In this document: positions 50,297 through 59,843 of the stretch, in pieces | Position numbering within the stretch: the first letter of the stretch is position 1 | Layout of the letters: every line of letters begins with the position of its first letter | Assembly (NCBI GenBank): GCA_003224145.1 | Contig: QHYN01000218.1 | Coordinates: 1 to 59,932 of the forward strand | DNA from: Acidobacteriota bacterium | GTDB lineage: Bacteria; Acidobacteriota; Terriglobia; Acidiferrales; UBA7541 | Reading direction: 5' to 3' | Length of the DNA stretch: 59,932 nucleotides | The notes under the pieces: model-generated | What the model was told of the DNA's origin: nothing | The model's input: only the letters and a program-made list of their open reading frames with translations | Databases searched by the model: none | Translations under genes and position numbers: made by a program

Positions 50297-50325
50297 CCCA
50301 ACGTCCGAGAGGTTGAGGTGTCTCC

Positions 50326-52026
50326 ATGTCGCGGGTAGTAAAGACCCTGTTCGCATCGGTTTTTTCCTTGGTCATCTGGCTGCCGGTAGCTCTTGCCCAG
50401 GAAGCGCAGGATCCGGGGACCACGCCAAGTCCTACAAAAAAGCTAGACAAAGAGACCAAGCGCAAGATGAAGCGCACGCTGAAGGAGTTGGACAACGCTT
50501 ACCGGCAGTGGCTCACGGAGGATGTTACTTATATCATTTCGCCGGAAGAACGCAATGCCTTCCTTCAACTGGATACGAACGAAGAGCGCGAACAATTCAT
50601 CGAGGCCTTCTGGCTGCGCCGCAGCAGCAATCCCGACCTGCCAGACAACGATTTTAAAGAAGAGCACTACCGCCGCATTGCCTACGCCAACGAACACTAT
50701 GCTTCCGGCATCCCGGGCTGGAAGACCGATCGCGGACGCATGTACATCATGTGGGGCCCGCCCGACGAGATTGATGCTCACCCGACGGGCGGCACCTACG
50801 ACCGGCCGATGGAAGAGGGTGGCGGCTCGACGTCAACATATCCGTGGGAAACCTGGCGCTGGCGGTATCTGGAAGGAATTGGAGAAAACATCATTCTGGA
50901 ATTCGTCGATCCGAGCGGCTCGGGCGAGTATCACCTGACCATGGATCCATCCGAAAAAGATGCACTCTTGCACGTGCCGGGCGCGGGCCTGAGTTTGCTC
51001 GAATCGATGGGTATGTCGACGAAGGCTGACCGGTTCACGCGCTCCGACGGCACGACCCTTCCGAAATCCATGGGCGGCCAACCGGCCAGCATGGACGAAT
51101 TCAACCGCCTCGAGCTTTATGCCAAGGTCAACAAGCCGCCGGAAGTCAAGTTCAAGGATCTGGAATCGTTGGTGACGCACCGCATTGTCCGCGATCAAGT
51201 GCACTTCACCTGGCGGACGGATTTTCTTAAAGTGACGAATGAAACCGTGCTGGTGCCCGTCACCATCCAGATTCCCAATAGCCAGCTTTCTTTTCAGGCA
51301 AAGGACGGAATCCATTCCGCAACTATGAATATATTCGGGCGCGTGACCACGTTGACTGGCCGCGTCGTGCAGACCTTCGAAGATCCGGTCAGCCGCGACT
51401 TCCCGGATTCTCTGTTCCAGCAGTCGCTGAAGCTGCAATCGATTTATCAGAAAGCCGTTCCGCTGCGCCCGGGCTTGTACCGCCTGGACCTGGTGATCAA
51501 AGACGTGCAGAGCGGAAACGTCGGTGTGGTGAATAGCCGGTTGGCGGTGCCTCGCTACGAGGATGAAAAACTCGACGCCAGCTCGCTGATTCTTGCCGAC
51601 CAGCTCGAGCGGGTCCCCGCGAAACAGATCGGGGCAGGGCAATTCGTCCTGGGTTCCACGAAAGTGCGGCCGCGTCTGGAAAGCGATTTCACGACGAGCG
51701 ACCGGCTCGGAATCTATCTCCAGGTCTACAACCTCAAGCCGGACGAAAAGACGCATAAATCCAATGCAACGTTCGAGTTCAACGTGAAGAGGGGCGTTGA
51801 GCAGGTTCTGCAATTCAAAGAAACGTCGGAGGAGATGAAGCAGACAGGCGACCAGATTACTATCGAGCGGTGGCTGCCACTCGCGACGCTCACCCCGGGG
51901 AAGTACACGCTGGTGGTCAACGCCACGGACACTCTTTCGAATCAGACCATTTCGCGCACGGCGGATTTTACGGTGAAGGCGCCGCAGCAGATTAAAACTA
52001 CGGCGAGCACAGCACCGGGGAGGTAA
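50326..52026 (+). CDS. GWxTD domain-containing exported protein
   Basis: A 566-residue protein with a signal peptide (about 5-25). The GWxTD domain (about 50-190) has YRQWLTEDVTYIISPEE, RDQ-type FIEAFWLRRSSNPD, HYASGIPGWKTDRGRMYIMWGPPDEID and PWETWRWRYL. The C-terminal half has beta-sandwich modules. GWxTD proteins are found in Acidobacteriota, Bacteroidota and relatives; function is unknown. The carboxypeptidase-regulatory protein starts 7 nt after its stop, so the two form a unit. Confidence 0.88.
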   Translation: MSRVVKTLFASVFSLVIWLPVALAQEAQDPGTTPSPTKKLDKETKRKMKRTLKELDNAYRQWLTEDVTYIISPEERNAFLQLDTNEEREQFIEAFWLRRSSNPDLPDNDFKEEHYRRIAYANEHYASGIPGWKTDRGRMYIMWGPPDEIDAHPTGGTYDRPMEEGGGSTSTYPWETWRWRYLEGIGENIILEFVDPSGSGEYHLTMDPSEKDALLHVPGAGLSLLESMGMSTKADRFTRSDGTTLPKSMGGQPASMDEFNRLELYAKVNKPPEVKFKDLESLVTHRIVRDQVHFTWRTDFLKVTNETVLVPVTIQIPNSQLSFQAKDGIHSATMNIFGRVTTLTGRVVQTFEDPVSRDFPDSLFQQSLKLQSIYQKAVPLRPGLYRLDLVIKDVQSGNVGVVNSRLAVPRYEDEKLDASSLILADQLERVPAKQIGAGQFVLGSTKVRPRLESDFTTSDRLGIYLQVYNLKPDEKTHKSNATFEFNVKRGVEQVLQFKETSEEMKQTGDQITIERWLPLATLTPGKYTLVVNATDTLSNQTISRTADFTVKAPQQIKTTASTAPGR

Positions 52027-52032
52027 AGAAAC

Positions 52033-53784
52033 GTGAAACAGGAACGGCTCCGAATCCTGGGGGCCCTGGTCCTGACCGTTGTGGTTTCGTCTTTCGTGAC
52101 GATTCCGGCGGCCGCGCAAGCTAAGCCCGTCCTGGGGAAGCTCGCGGGAGTGGTACGCGACACTGCGGGTACACCGCAGATGGGCGCGAGTGTGGAGCTG
52201 GTTGCCGAAATCGCGGGAGTGGCGTCTACACGTAATTTACTGACAAATACACAAGGCATTTTCCGGGGCGACAAGCTCCCGCCCGGTTTCTATACACTGC
52301 GTGTAACCCTTGCCGGTTTTCTGCCCACGCTGGAAAAACACATTCGCGTGAGTCCCAACCTGACCACTGTTGTTCGCGTTGAACTGGAATCCATGTATGC
52401 GTCCGTGGATCAGTTGCGGCGCATGCCCTCGAACTCCACTGCCGATCCAGAGGATTGGAAATGGGTGCTGCGGTCCGCGTCCGCTGTGCGTCCGGTTCTG
52501 GAATGGATGGGCAGTGACGGCAACAGTTCCAAAGTCTCCACGATCAACGCGGAAAACCACAGGCCCGATGTTCCTCGCGTGCGAATGGAATTCACGAACG
52601 GCGCGCGACGGCCCGTTTCCGCTTCCAATATCGCTCCCTCTCCGGCCACCGCAGTGGCGTACGACCAGAAATTGGGCGGCACGAGCAGACTTATCTTTGC
52701 AGGGCAGATGAGTTATGACGAAGACGCACCCGGCGGCGGCGTTGCCACCGTTTGGTTGCCGACCGGGACCCTGGGTGCGGGCCCGCACACGGCGCTGGTT
52801 TTGCGTGAAGCGAAAATCGGACCGGGCGGGCCAAGTTTCCGCGGCGTGCGCTTGGATCAGGGCGGGGCCTTGACGCTGGGCGATCGGCTGCTTGTGCGCT
52901 ATGGCAGCGAATATGTTTTAGTGGGACTCGGGGCTGCGGCGTCTTCGCTGCGCCCACGTGCCGAGCTCAGTTACCGGCTTTCTGAGAATTGGAACACGGC
53001 GCTGATTTTTGCTTCCATGCCCAGCGGGCCAGGTCCGCTGGAAGCCGCCGAAGGACAGTCAAGCGGGATACTGGCCGCAGCCCTCAACGAGCTGGATGCC
53101 TTCCCGACTCTGCTCTGGCGAGCGGGCCATCCCGTGTTGCAGAGCGGTTGGCATGAGGAGATCGCCGCCGATCGGAAAATTGGCCTACACGGAAAACTCC
53201 AATTCGCCGGCTTCCACGATGACAACCGGCACGTTGCAATCTTTGGCCGGGGCGGGGCTCTGCCCAGCGCCGACTACTTCCAGGATTATTTTTCAAGTGG
53301 GTTTACATATGACGGCGGTGCCTTGAGCAGTTGGGGGGCACGCGTGGCGTTTCGCGAGAGACTCGGGGCCGACACAGAATTGAGCACGGTTTATTCCTTT
53401 GGCAGTGCCCTCACACCGAGCAATGATCTAGACGGTCCGCTCCGCGATGTGTTGCACGCAGTGCCGAGGCACTCTCTTGGCGCGGGGATATCTGGCAAAG
53501 TGCCGCGCCTCGGTACGAAAGTTCAGGGTGTCTATAAGTGGGTGAATGGGGCCGCAGTCTCCCGTCTTGACGGTTTTGGGGAGTCCCTCTACCAAATGGA
53601 ACCCTATCTTCACTTGACTTTCCGCCAGCCGCTGCCGAAGTGGGCCTTGGGAAAATGGGAGGCCATCGCGGACTGCGACAATTTGTTGGCGCAGGGCTAT
53701 GTCTCAGCCAGCAGCAGGGATGGTCATGTCACTTTAATCCCTGCCTTCCGGACATTTCGTGGCGGGTTAAGCGTGCAGTTTTAG
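52033..53784 (+). CDS. Exported carboxypeptidase-regulatory-like domain protein with beta-barrel-like C-terminus
   Basis: The protein (583 aa) has a signal peptide (cleavage near AAAQ-A). The carboxypeptidase-regulatory domain (about 35-120) has GVVRDTAGTPQMGASVEL and LPPGFYTLRVTLAGFLP. No plug domain is seen; the remainder is rich in beta strands with a final Phe (LSVQF), suggesting a small outer-membrane barrel. It belongs with the GWxTD gene by 7-nt spacing. Confidence 0.75.
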   Translation: MKQERLRILGALVLTVVVSSFVTIPAAAQAKPVLGKLAGVVRDTAGTPQMGASVELVAEIAGVASTRNLLTNTQGIFRGDKLPPGFYTLRVTLAGFLPTLEKHIRVSPNLTTVVRVELESMYASVDQLRRMPSNSTADPEDWKWVLRSASAVRPVLEWMGSDGNSSKVSTINAENHRPDVPRVRMEFTNGARRPVSASNIAPSPATAVAYDQKLGGTSRLIFAGQMSYDEDAPGGGVATVWLPTGTLGAGPHTALVLREAKIGPGGPSFRGVRLDQGGALTLGDRLLVRYGSEYVLVGLGAAASSLRPRAELSYRLSENWNTALIFASMPSGPGPLEAAEGQSSGILAAALNELDAFPTLLWRAGHPVLQSGWHEEIAADRKIGLHGKLQFAGFHDDNRHVAIFGRGGALPSADYFQDYFSSGFTYDGGALSSWGARVAFRERLGADTELSTVYSFGSALTPSNDLDGPLRDVLHAVPRHSLGAGISGKVPRLGTKVQGVYKWVNGAAVSRLDGFGESLYQMEPYLHLTFRQPLPKWALGKWEAIADCDNLLAQGYVSASSRDGHVTLIPAFRTFRGGLSVQF

Positions 53785-53968
53785 GTGGCACGGGGTTCTC
53801 AAAAGCTGTATCTAGCCTCCCAGAAACTGGATGAATTGGAGATATCCAGCCCACCCCTCCCGTAAGATGTTGAGGACGCAAGAGTTCAGCGGATGATGAT
53901 GCTACCAAAGAGTGGACATTCGCTTGCACTTGACTTGTGGAAATAAGCTGGGATTCTTCGGTAAGGTC

Positions 53969-56788
53969 ATGAAACAGAATCTGCGGGTCAGCCTGGGGGC
54001 AGTCGTGCTGGCACTAGCCACGCTGGCTGCGGTGACCTTCGCCCTATTGAACTTCGACCAGCGCAACCGCTATGAGGTGGTCTACGACGGAGTGACGTGG
54101 TTCGATACCGATCACGGCATCCAGGTGCGGCATGTCGCTCCCAATTCTCCGGCGAGTCGCGCGGGGATCCGCGTAGGCGACATTCTGCTGACCTTCAACG
54201 GTGTTCCTGCCTCACGCGCCACGGAAGTTGCCCGTCGGCTGGATCGCGTCGGTCTTTGGACTCAAGTTCGTTACAAGCTCGCGCGGAACGGAGAGGAGTT
54301 CGAGACCCCCCTAGTGACTGCACCGGCGGAAAAACCCCTCACAACAGAGAATTACCTGCGCTTTGTGGGATTGTTCTATCTGTTCATCGGCCTTTTCATT
54401 TTTGTTCGCCGGTGGAATGCTCCCCGGGCCGTGCATTTCTACGTCTTTTGCCTGGCCTCCTTTATCCTTTGGTCGTTCCACTTTAGCGGAAAGCTGGACG
54501 CCTTTGACTGGGAGGTTTACTGGTCGGAGATCGCAGCGCGCCTATTAGTGCCTGCGCTGCTGCTTCATTTTGCCTTGGTTTTTCCGGGACGGACGGAAAC
54601 GAAACTGCGCACCTCGATAAAGCTGCTGGGCGTTTATCTCCTGCCCCTTGCGCTCCTCCTGGTGCACGTGAGCACAGCGCTGAATGCCCTGGGATTTGTG
54701 CCCTGGCTGGGAGCTTACCTGCTGCTGGATAAGATGGAATTTGCTTATCTCGCTGCATGCTTTCTGACTGCGGGACTGGTCTTCTACCGAACCTACCGCG
54801 AAGCGCCTTCCGGCGTTCTTCGTCAGCAATTGAAGTGGCTTACCGGGGGAACGCTGGTCGGGTGCCTGCCTGTCTCTTTGCTTTACATTCTTCCACGCGT
54901 GCTTGATTTCGGACTGCCCGCCTGGATGAAGTTTTCCGTTTTAAGCCTAGTGTTCATTCCGCTGTGTTTCGGCTACGCCATCATCCGCTACCGGTTGATG
55001 GACGTAGACATCATCTTCAAGCGCGGCTTGGCGTACACGGCGGCCACTGCAGCGGTTGCCACGGTCTATTTCGCGCTGGTTGCGTCGATCACCTATATCT
55101 TCCATGCGCAAACCACGGGCCCCGTGGGCGGCATGATCGCCATCGTCATCGCTGCCTTCTTGTTCCAACCGTTCCGCGAGTGGATTCAAGGCCGCTTGGA
55201 TCGCTTTTTCTACCGGGACCGTTTGGATTACCGGCGCACGCTGATCGAATTCGGCCGCACGTTGACGAACGAAGTGCGGTTGGATCCCATGCTGGGGTCG
55301 GTGATGGACCGCATCTCGCAGACTTTGCTGGTAGACCGGCTGGCGATATTCGTGGAGAACTCCGAGCAACCCGGCCAAATGCGCGTCGCGCGATCGATGG
55401 GGGTACGTCTATCGGCGTCTTTGGATCTGAGTTTTCTCGAGCCGGCGCGGTCCGAATTTGCCCACAGCGCGCTCTTCTTTGAGTCGCCCCGTGCGGCCAA
55501 AAACGTCAGTGCTTCCGTGCGGCATACGCTCGAGCAGCTCGACCTGAACTACTTCGTTCCCTGCCGTATCCGGGAACATACCGTTGCGGTTCTGGGCTTA
55601 GGGAAGACGGTCGACGGTGACTTCTTGTCCAGCGACGATGTCGAACTGATTGTAACCATCGCTGGCTATGTCGCTGTCGCGCTCGACAACGCCCAACTTT
55701 ACAGCTCTCTGGAACAGAAAGCGTTGGAAATCGCGCGTCTCAAGGATTTCAGCGAAAACATCGTGGAATCTCTGAACGTGGGTGTGCTGGCCGTGGATTT
55801 GGAGGGCATCGTCGAATCGTGGAATACACGCATGGAGCAACTGTTTGGGGTGGCGCGCCAGGAAGCCGTTGGCCGCCAACTCAGCTCTCTTTTGCCCGCG
55901 GAACTGGCGCACGAAATTGCCGCGCGTGGTGACCAGGAACAAATCACCGGCATCTATAAACAGAGATTGCAGCATCATGGAAAACTCTTGACGCTAAACG
56001 TTTCCATTACGCCGCTGGTGAGTAAATCGAACGAGCACATCGGCCGGCTGCTGCTTTTCGATGACGTGACCCAGCGCGAGCGCATGGAAGAGCAAATGTC
56101 GCAGACGGAAAAGCTGACCTCTCTGGGCTTGCTCGCCGCCGGTGTGGCCCACGAAGTCAATACGCCGCTCGCCGTGATTTCCAACTACATTCAGATGCTG
56201 GCCAAGCAGATGCCAGAAGGTGATCCGCGCCAGTCGATCATCGAAAAAATCGTCAAACAGACGTTCCGTGCCAGCGAGATCGTCAACAATCTGCTCAATT
56301 TCTCGCGCACCGGCGCGGCGGAAGCTGCCGACGTAGACGTAAACTGCGTTGTCGAAGAGACTCTCTTATTGGTGGCTCATCCCCTAAAAACGGCGCGGAT
56401 TCAGGTGGTGAAAGAGCTCGGCAAGACACTGCCGCCGGTGCGCGGATCCGCCAACAAACTGCAGCAAGTTTTCTTGAACCTCTTCTTGAACGCGCGCGAT
56501 GCCATGCCCAGTGGCGGCATGCTGGAAATCCGCACCGTGGCACACAACGGCAGCGTGGAAATCGAAATTGCAGATACCGGCGCGGGCATCGCTCGTGAAC
56601 ACATCCACCGTATCTTTGACCCTTTCTTTACGACCAAGTCTAACGGCCGGGGCACCGGCCTCGGTCTCTCCGTGAGCTACGGAATCATCAAGGAACATGC
56701 GGGAAAGATTGATGTGCGCTCGACGCCCGGAAAAGGTACGTCGTTCCACGTCGAGTTGCCCGCTGCCCGGAAAGCGGCTCATGTCTAA
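53969..56788 (+). CDS. Membrane histidine kinase with PDZ, multi-TM, GAF and PAS domains
   Basis: The 939-residue sensor kinase has a first membrane helix (about 8-28), a periplasmic PDZ domain (about 40-110: APNSPASRAGIRVGDILLTFNGVPA), seven or so membrane helices (about 130-400), a GAF domain (about 430-590), a PAS domain (about 610-715), then HisKA (AHEVNTPLAVISNY, His728) and HATPase (NLFLNARDAMPSGG, DTGAGI, GRGTGLGLS). The PDZ may detect misfolded or cleaved envelope proteins. ATG 53969 with AAGG is preferred over 53912. Its stop overlaps the regulator gene by 8 nt. Confidence 0.92.
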   Translation: MKQNLRVSLGAVVLALATLAAVTFALLNFDQRNRYEVVYDGVTWFDTDHGIQVRHVAPNSPASRAGIRVGDILLTFNGVPASRATEVARRLDRVGLWTQVRYKLARNGEEFETPLVTAPAEKPLTTENYLRFVGLFYLFIGLFIFVRRWNAPRAVHFYVFCLASFILWSFHFSGKLDAFDWEVYWSEIAARLLVPALLLHFALVFPGRTETKLRTSIKLLGVYLLPLALLLVHVSTALNALGFVPWLGAYLLLDKMEFAYLAACFLTAGLVFYRTYREAPSGVLRQQLKWLTGGTLVGCLPVSLLYILPRVLDFGLPAWMKFSVLSLVFIPLCFGYAIIRYRLMDVDIIFKRGLAYTAATAAVATVYFALVASITYIFHAQTTGPVGGMIAIVIAAFLFQPFREWIQGRLDRFFYRDRLDYRRTLIEFGRTLTNEVRLDPMLGSVMDRISQTLLVDRLAIFVENSEQPGQMRVARSMGVRLSASLDLSFLEPARSEFAHSALFFESPRAAKNVSASVRHTLEQLDLNYFVPCRIREHTVAVLGLGKTVDGDFLSSDDVELIVTIAGYVAVALDNAQLYSSLEQKALEIARLKDFSENIVESLNVGVLAVDLEGIVESWNTRMEQLFGVARQEAVGRQLSSLLPAELAHEIAARGDQEQITGIYKQRLQHHGKLLTLNVSITPLVSKSNEHIGRLLLFDDVTQRERMEEQMSQTEKLTSLGLLAAGVAHEVNTPLAVISNYIQMLAKQMPEGDPRQSIIEKIVKQTFRASEIVNNLLNFSRTGAAEAADVDVNCVVEETLLLVAHPLKTARIQVVKELGKTLPPVRGSANKLQQVFLNLFLNARDAMPSGGMLEIRTVAHNGSVEIEIADTGAGIAREHIHRIFDPFFTTKSNGRGTGLGLSVSYGIIKEHAGKIDVRSTPGKGTSFHVELPAARKAAHV

Positions 56789-58253
56789 GGGCTCCATCCT
56801 CGTGGTTGATGATGAATCCGAAATCCGCGAAGGCCTCGAGATTCTGCTGAAAAGTGAAGGCTACGGCGTGGCGAGCGCCGAGACGGGTGAATCCGGGCTC
56901 GCCAAGCTCGAGGAACACCCCTTCGATCTCCTGCTGCTCGACGTAAGTCTCCCGGACCGCAACGGCCTCGACCTGCTCAAGGAGATTCATCGCCGCGATC
57001 CCCAGCTTTCCGTTGTGCTGATCACCGCCTACGGTTCGATCGATATGGCGCGCGCTGCCTTCAAGAACGGCGCGATGGACTACATCACCAAGCCGTGGTC
57101 CAACGACGAATTGCTAGCCCAGGTGGCGCAGGCCGTGGAATCGCGCCGACTTCGCGATGAAAACCTGCACCTCAAGCGCGCCCTCAAACAGCGCTTCAAT
57201 TTCCCGAACATTGTCGGCAAGAGCGACAAGATACAAGTGCTGCTGGATCTTGTCGCACAGGTCGCGCCTTCGCGCTCGACCGTGCTCATCACCGGCGAAA
57301 GTGGTACAGGGAAGGAACTCATCGCCAAGGCGCTGCACTCGGCTTCTCCGCGGGCGGACAAGGCCTTTGTGCCGGTGAACACCGGATCGATTCCCGTCGA
57401 TCTTCTCGAATCGCAGCTTTTCGGCCACGTGAAGGGCGCGTTCACCAGCGCAGTGGCCTCAAAAAAGGGCCTGTTCGAAGTGGCGGACCAGGGCACCATC
57501 TTCTTCGACGAAATCGCTACCATCAGCCCGGAAACGCAAGCCAAGCTGTTGCGCGTAATTCAAGAGCGCGAGTTCATGCGCCTCGGGGGTACCGAGCAGA
57601 TCAAAGTGGACGTGCGCATCGTGGCCGCCTCCAATGTCGATCTGCTCACGCTGTTGCGCGAGGGGCGCTTCCGCGAAGACTTGTATCACCGCCTGAATGT
57701 GATTCATCTGCACATTCCGCCGCTGCGCGACCGCCGCGAGGACGTGCCCCTCCTTCTCACGCACTTTCTCGAACGCTACTGCCAGGAGAACAACAAGCCG
57801 CTCCTGCAGTTCACCCCGAACGCCATGAAATTGCTGATGGATTACGACTGGCCCGGCAATGTGCGGGAACTGGAAAACGTCGTCGAGCGTGCCGTCGTTC
57901 TCTCCACACAGGACCGCGTTGACGTGGATCTTCTCCCGGAAAGCATCCGCAGCAAGGAGATTGTCCGCGGCGTGCGGCTGCAGCTTTCGGAATTCTTGCC
58001 GCCGCTTCCGGGCGAATCCAACTCGCGCTCTGCGACCGACAGCCCGCAACCTTCTCTTTTCCAAATCATGGACGAGATCGAACGACGCATCATCATTGAT
58101 ATGCTCGAGCGTGCGAGTTGGAACCAGACCGAGGCGGCGGAACGCTTTCTCATCCCGCTTTCGACACTGAATCAGAAAATCAAGCGCCTCGGCATTGACG
58201 TCCGCCGCCGCGGCCGCGGCGACGAAAGCTTTTCTGCCACCAGCGGCAAGTAG
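56781..58253 (+). CDS. NtrC-family sigma-54-dependent response regulator
   Basis: A 490-residue regulator: receiver domain (phosphoacceptor Asp54 in LLLLDVSLPD, Lys104), AAA+ domain (Walker A GESGTGKE at 172-179, Walker B IFFDEI) and a C-terminal Fis-type helix-turn-helix (WNQTEAAERFLIPLSTLNQKIKRLG). The sigma-54 contact loop reads GAFTSA (219-224), where GAFTGA is nearly invariant. It overlaps the histidine kinase gene, its sure partner. The variant loop raises the question whether it activates sigma-54 normally. Confidence 0.93.
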   Translation: MSKGSILVVDDESEIREGLEILLKSEGYGVASAETGESGLAKLEEHPFDLLLLDVSLPDRNGLDLLKEIHRRDPQLSVVLITAYGSIDMARAAFKNGAMDYITKPWSNDELLAQVAQAVESRRLRDENLHLKRALKQRFNFPNIVGKSDKIQVLLDLVAQVAPSRSTVLITGESGTGKELIAKALHSASPRADKAFVPVNTGSIPVDLLESQLFGHVKGAFTSAVASKKGLFEVADQGTIFFDEIATISPETQAKLLRVIQEREFMRLGGTEQIKVDVRIVAASNVDLLTLLREGRFREDLYHRLNVIHLHIPPLRDRREDVPLLLTHFLERYCQENNKPLLQFTPNAMKLLMDYDWPGNVRELENVVERAVVLSTQDRVDVDLLPESIRSKEIVRGVRLQLSEFLPPLPGESNSRSATDSPQPSLFQIMDEIERRIIIDMLERASWNQTEAAERFLIPLSTLNQKIKRLGIDVRRRGRGDESFSATSGK

Positions 58254-58393
58254 CGGCCACTTCACCGACGAGAATCCCTGCCCGCGAACGCGATAACCAG
58301 AGCAAGTCTTAGAAGCTACCTTGATGTCTTTTAGAATCAGTAGCTTAGAAGGTTAAAGTAGCCGGCCGGCAAGCCTCAAATTTGGTTTGCGGC

Positions 58394-58464
58394 GCAAACT
58401 AGTTTGCGGGTGCCCGATCTCTGGGTTTGCGAGCAAAACTAGTCTGTGCTGCAGACTAGTCTGC
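58394..58464. promoter_or_regulatory. Array of palindromes centred on ACTAGT
   Basis: GCAAACTAGTTTGC (58394-58407) and GCAGACTAGTCTGC (58451-58464) are perfect 14-bp palindromes; a third, imperfect copy is GCAAAACTAGTCTGTG (58433-58448). Centres are 40 and 17 bp apart. GTTTGC-ggc-GCAAAC and GTTTGC-ga-GCAAAAC hairpins precede the first two copies. It lies between the regulator and the nucleotidyltransferase and could be an operator array or a repeat remnant. Confidence 0.6.
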
Positions 58465-58550
58465 GTCGCGAACAAAATGGATGCACGCGAGCAACGGCCG
58501 TGATGTTCTATGGGAGCGAGTGGGATTAGCTTGTAAACTCAGGGACCACG

Positions 58551-59732
58551 ATGCCTGAAACGATCTCGCCGGCGCGCCTGTCCGACATCCCTTCGTTCAA
58601 AAACGAATGGGCCGTGCTGCTCGAGTGCGTTTCTCCCGTTCGCGATCCTCAGCGCCTTTCTGAGCTGCTACGCCTAGCCGATGGGGCTCGGCTTCTTCTC
58701 CTCGCAGAAGAACATGGCATGATTGGTCTTCTCAGTGCCAGCCTGCGCGATGTCGGCGAATCTTCCACCTCATCAGGAATCAGGCAGACCCTGCTCGAAC
58801 GGCAGCGCGCGCAGAATTTCTTAACCCTCCGCCTGACCGCGGAGCTGTTACGTCTCTTAGAGCTGTTCGCCGCGAAGGACATCGGCGCGCTGGTCGTCAA
58901 AGGGCCAGTGCTGGCCGTGCAGGCCTATGGCGATCCCGCAATGCGCAGCTACGGCGACCTGGACTTGCTCGTCCGGCAGCGAGACATCCGTTGCGCCACG
59001 GAGTCGCTGATCGCCTCCGGCTACCAGGCGGCCGTTTCCCTCAGCGCCATCGACGCGGGCAAAATTCCGGGGCAGTATCTTTTCTCCAAACCCGATTCGA
59101 AGCTGCTTGTTGAACTGCACAACGAGCTCACCCTGCGATATTTTCCGCGCCCGCTGCCCATCGAAGATTTCTTCGCGCGGCAGATTCGCGTGCGCCTCGA
59201 TGCGTATGAAGCTCCCGCCCTGGCGGTGGAAGACGAACTCGTGCTGATCTGCATTCACGGCGCAAAGCATTTCTGGGAACGGCTCACATGGATTGCGGAT
59301 GTCGCCGCGCTAGTTTCGCGGCAAACGAGTATCAATTGGGAGCGCGCTGCGGCATCGGCACGAGAGGTAGGAGCAGAACATCTGCTGAACACGGGACTGC
59401 GGCTCGCCGCAGACGTGCTGCGCGCACCGCTTCCCCTAAAGGTGGCCACCCTCGTACGAAAGGATGTCGTGGCTGCGAAGCTTGTCGCGCGAATTCTCCG
59501 CTGGCTGCCTGCTGCAGGTTATGCGCCTCCTGGCCTATTCGAACGCGCAGCGTTTCGCTTGCGCATGCGCGGCGGCCTGCTCGCCGCTCCCGCCTATCTG
59601 CTGCGACTTTCTTTTTCTCCCACGGAGGAAGATTGGCAGACCGGCGGCAAGATCAGCCACAATCGTTGGCTTGACGCGTTGCGCCGCCCGTTGCGCTTGG
59701 CGCGAAAATACGGCCGCACCGACAAAAACTGA
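58551..59732 (+). CDS. Nucleotidyltransferase family protein (NTP_transf_5-like)
   Basis: The protein (393 aa) matches the uncharacterised nucleotidyltransferase family: LVVKGPVLAVQAYGDPAMRSYGDLDLLV, where Lys117-Gly118 and the acidic pair Asp136/Asp138 form the pol-beta-type active site. The last 200 residues are helical with LVELHNELTLRYFPRP and IHGAKHFWERLTWIADVAAL. Relatives often sit in exopolysaccharide or peptide-export clusters; no such genes are seen here. A TAAACT lies 12 nt before the ATG. Confidence 0.82.
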   Translation: MPETISPARLSDIPSFKNEWAVLLECVSPVRDPQRLSELLRLADGARLLLLAEEHGMIGLLSASLRDVGESSTSSGIRQTLLERQRAQNFLTLRLTAELLRLLELFAAKDIGALVVKGPVLAVQAYGDPAMRSYGDLDLLVRQRDIRCATESLIASGYQAAVSLSAIDAGKIPGQYLFSKPDSKLLVELHNELTLRYFPRPLPIEDFFARQIRVRLDAYEAPALAVEDELVLICIHGAKHFWERLTWIADVAALVSRQTSINWERAAASAREVGAEHLLNTGLRLAADVLRAPLPLKVATLVRKDVVAAKLVARILRWLPAAGYAPPGLFERAAFRLRMRGGLLAAPAYLLRLSFSPTEEDWQTGGKISHNRWLDALRRPLRLARKYGRTDKN

Positions 59733-59784
59733 AGTCTCAAGCCTTTGTTTGCATGAGGTCGGCCGCTTTTATTTTCCCCGACAA

Positions 59785-59817
59785 AAAAAGACCGCGCGCT
59801 GGTGCTCAGCGCGCGGT
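59785..59817 (-). terminator. Terminator of the minus-strand gene at the right edge
   Basis: ACCGCGCGCTG (59791-59801) and CAGCGCGCGGT (59807-59817) form an 11-bp stem; on the minus strand CTTTTTTTG follows. Confidence 0.85.
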
Positions 59818-59843
59818 GCTATTCCGGGGTTTCCGCCGTTTAT

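Noticed and set aside
50833-52119. 428-codon open frame on the minus strand
   Set aside because: It is the antisense shadow of the GWxTD gene.
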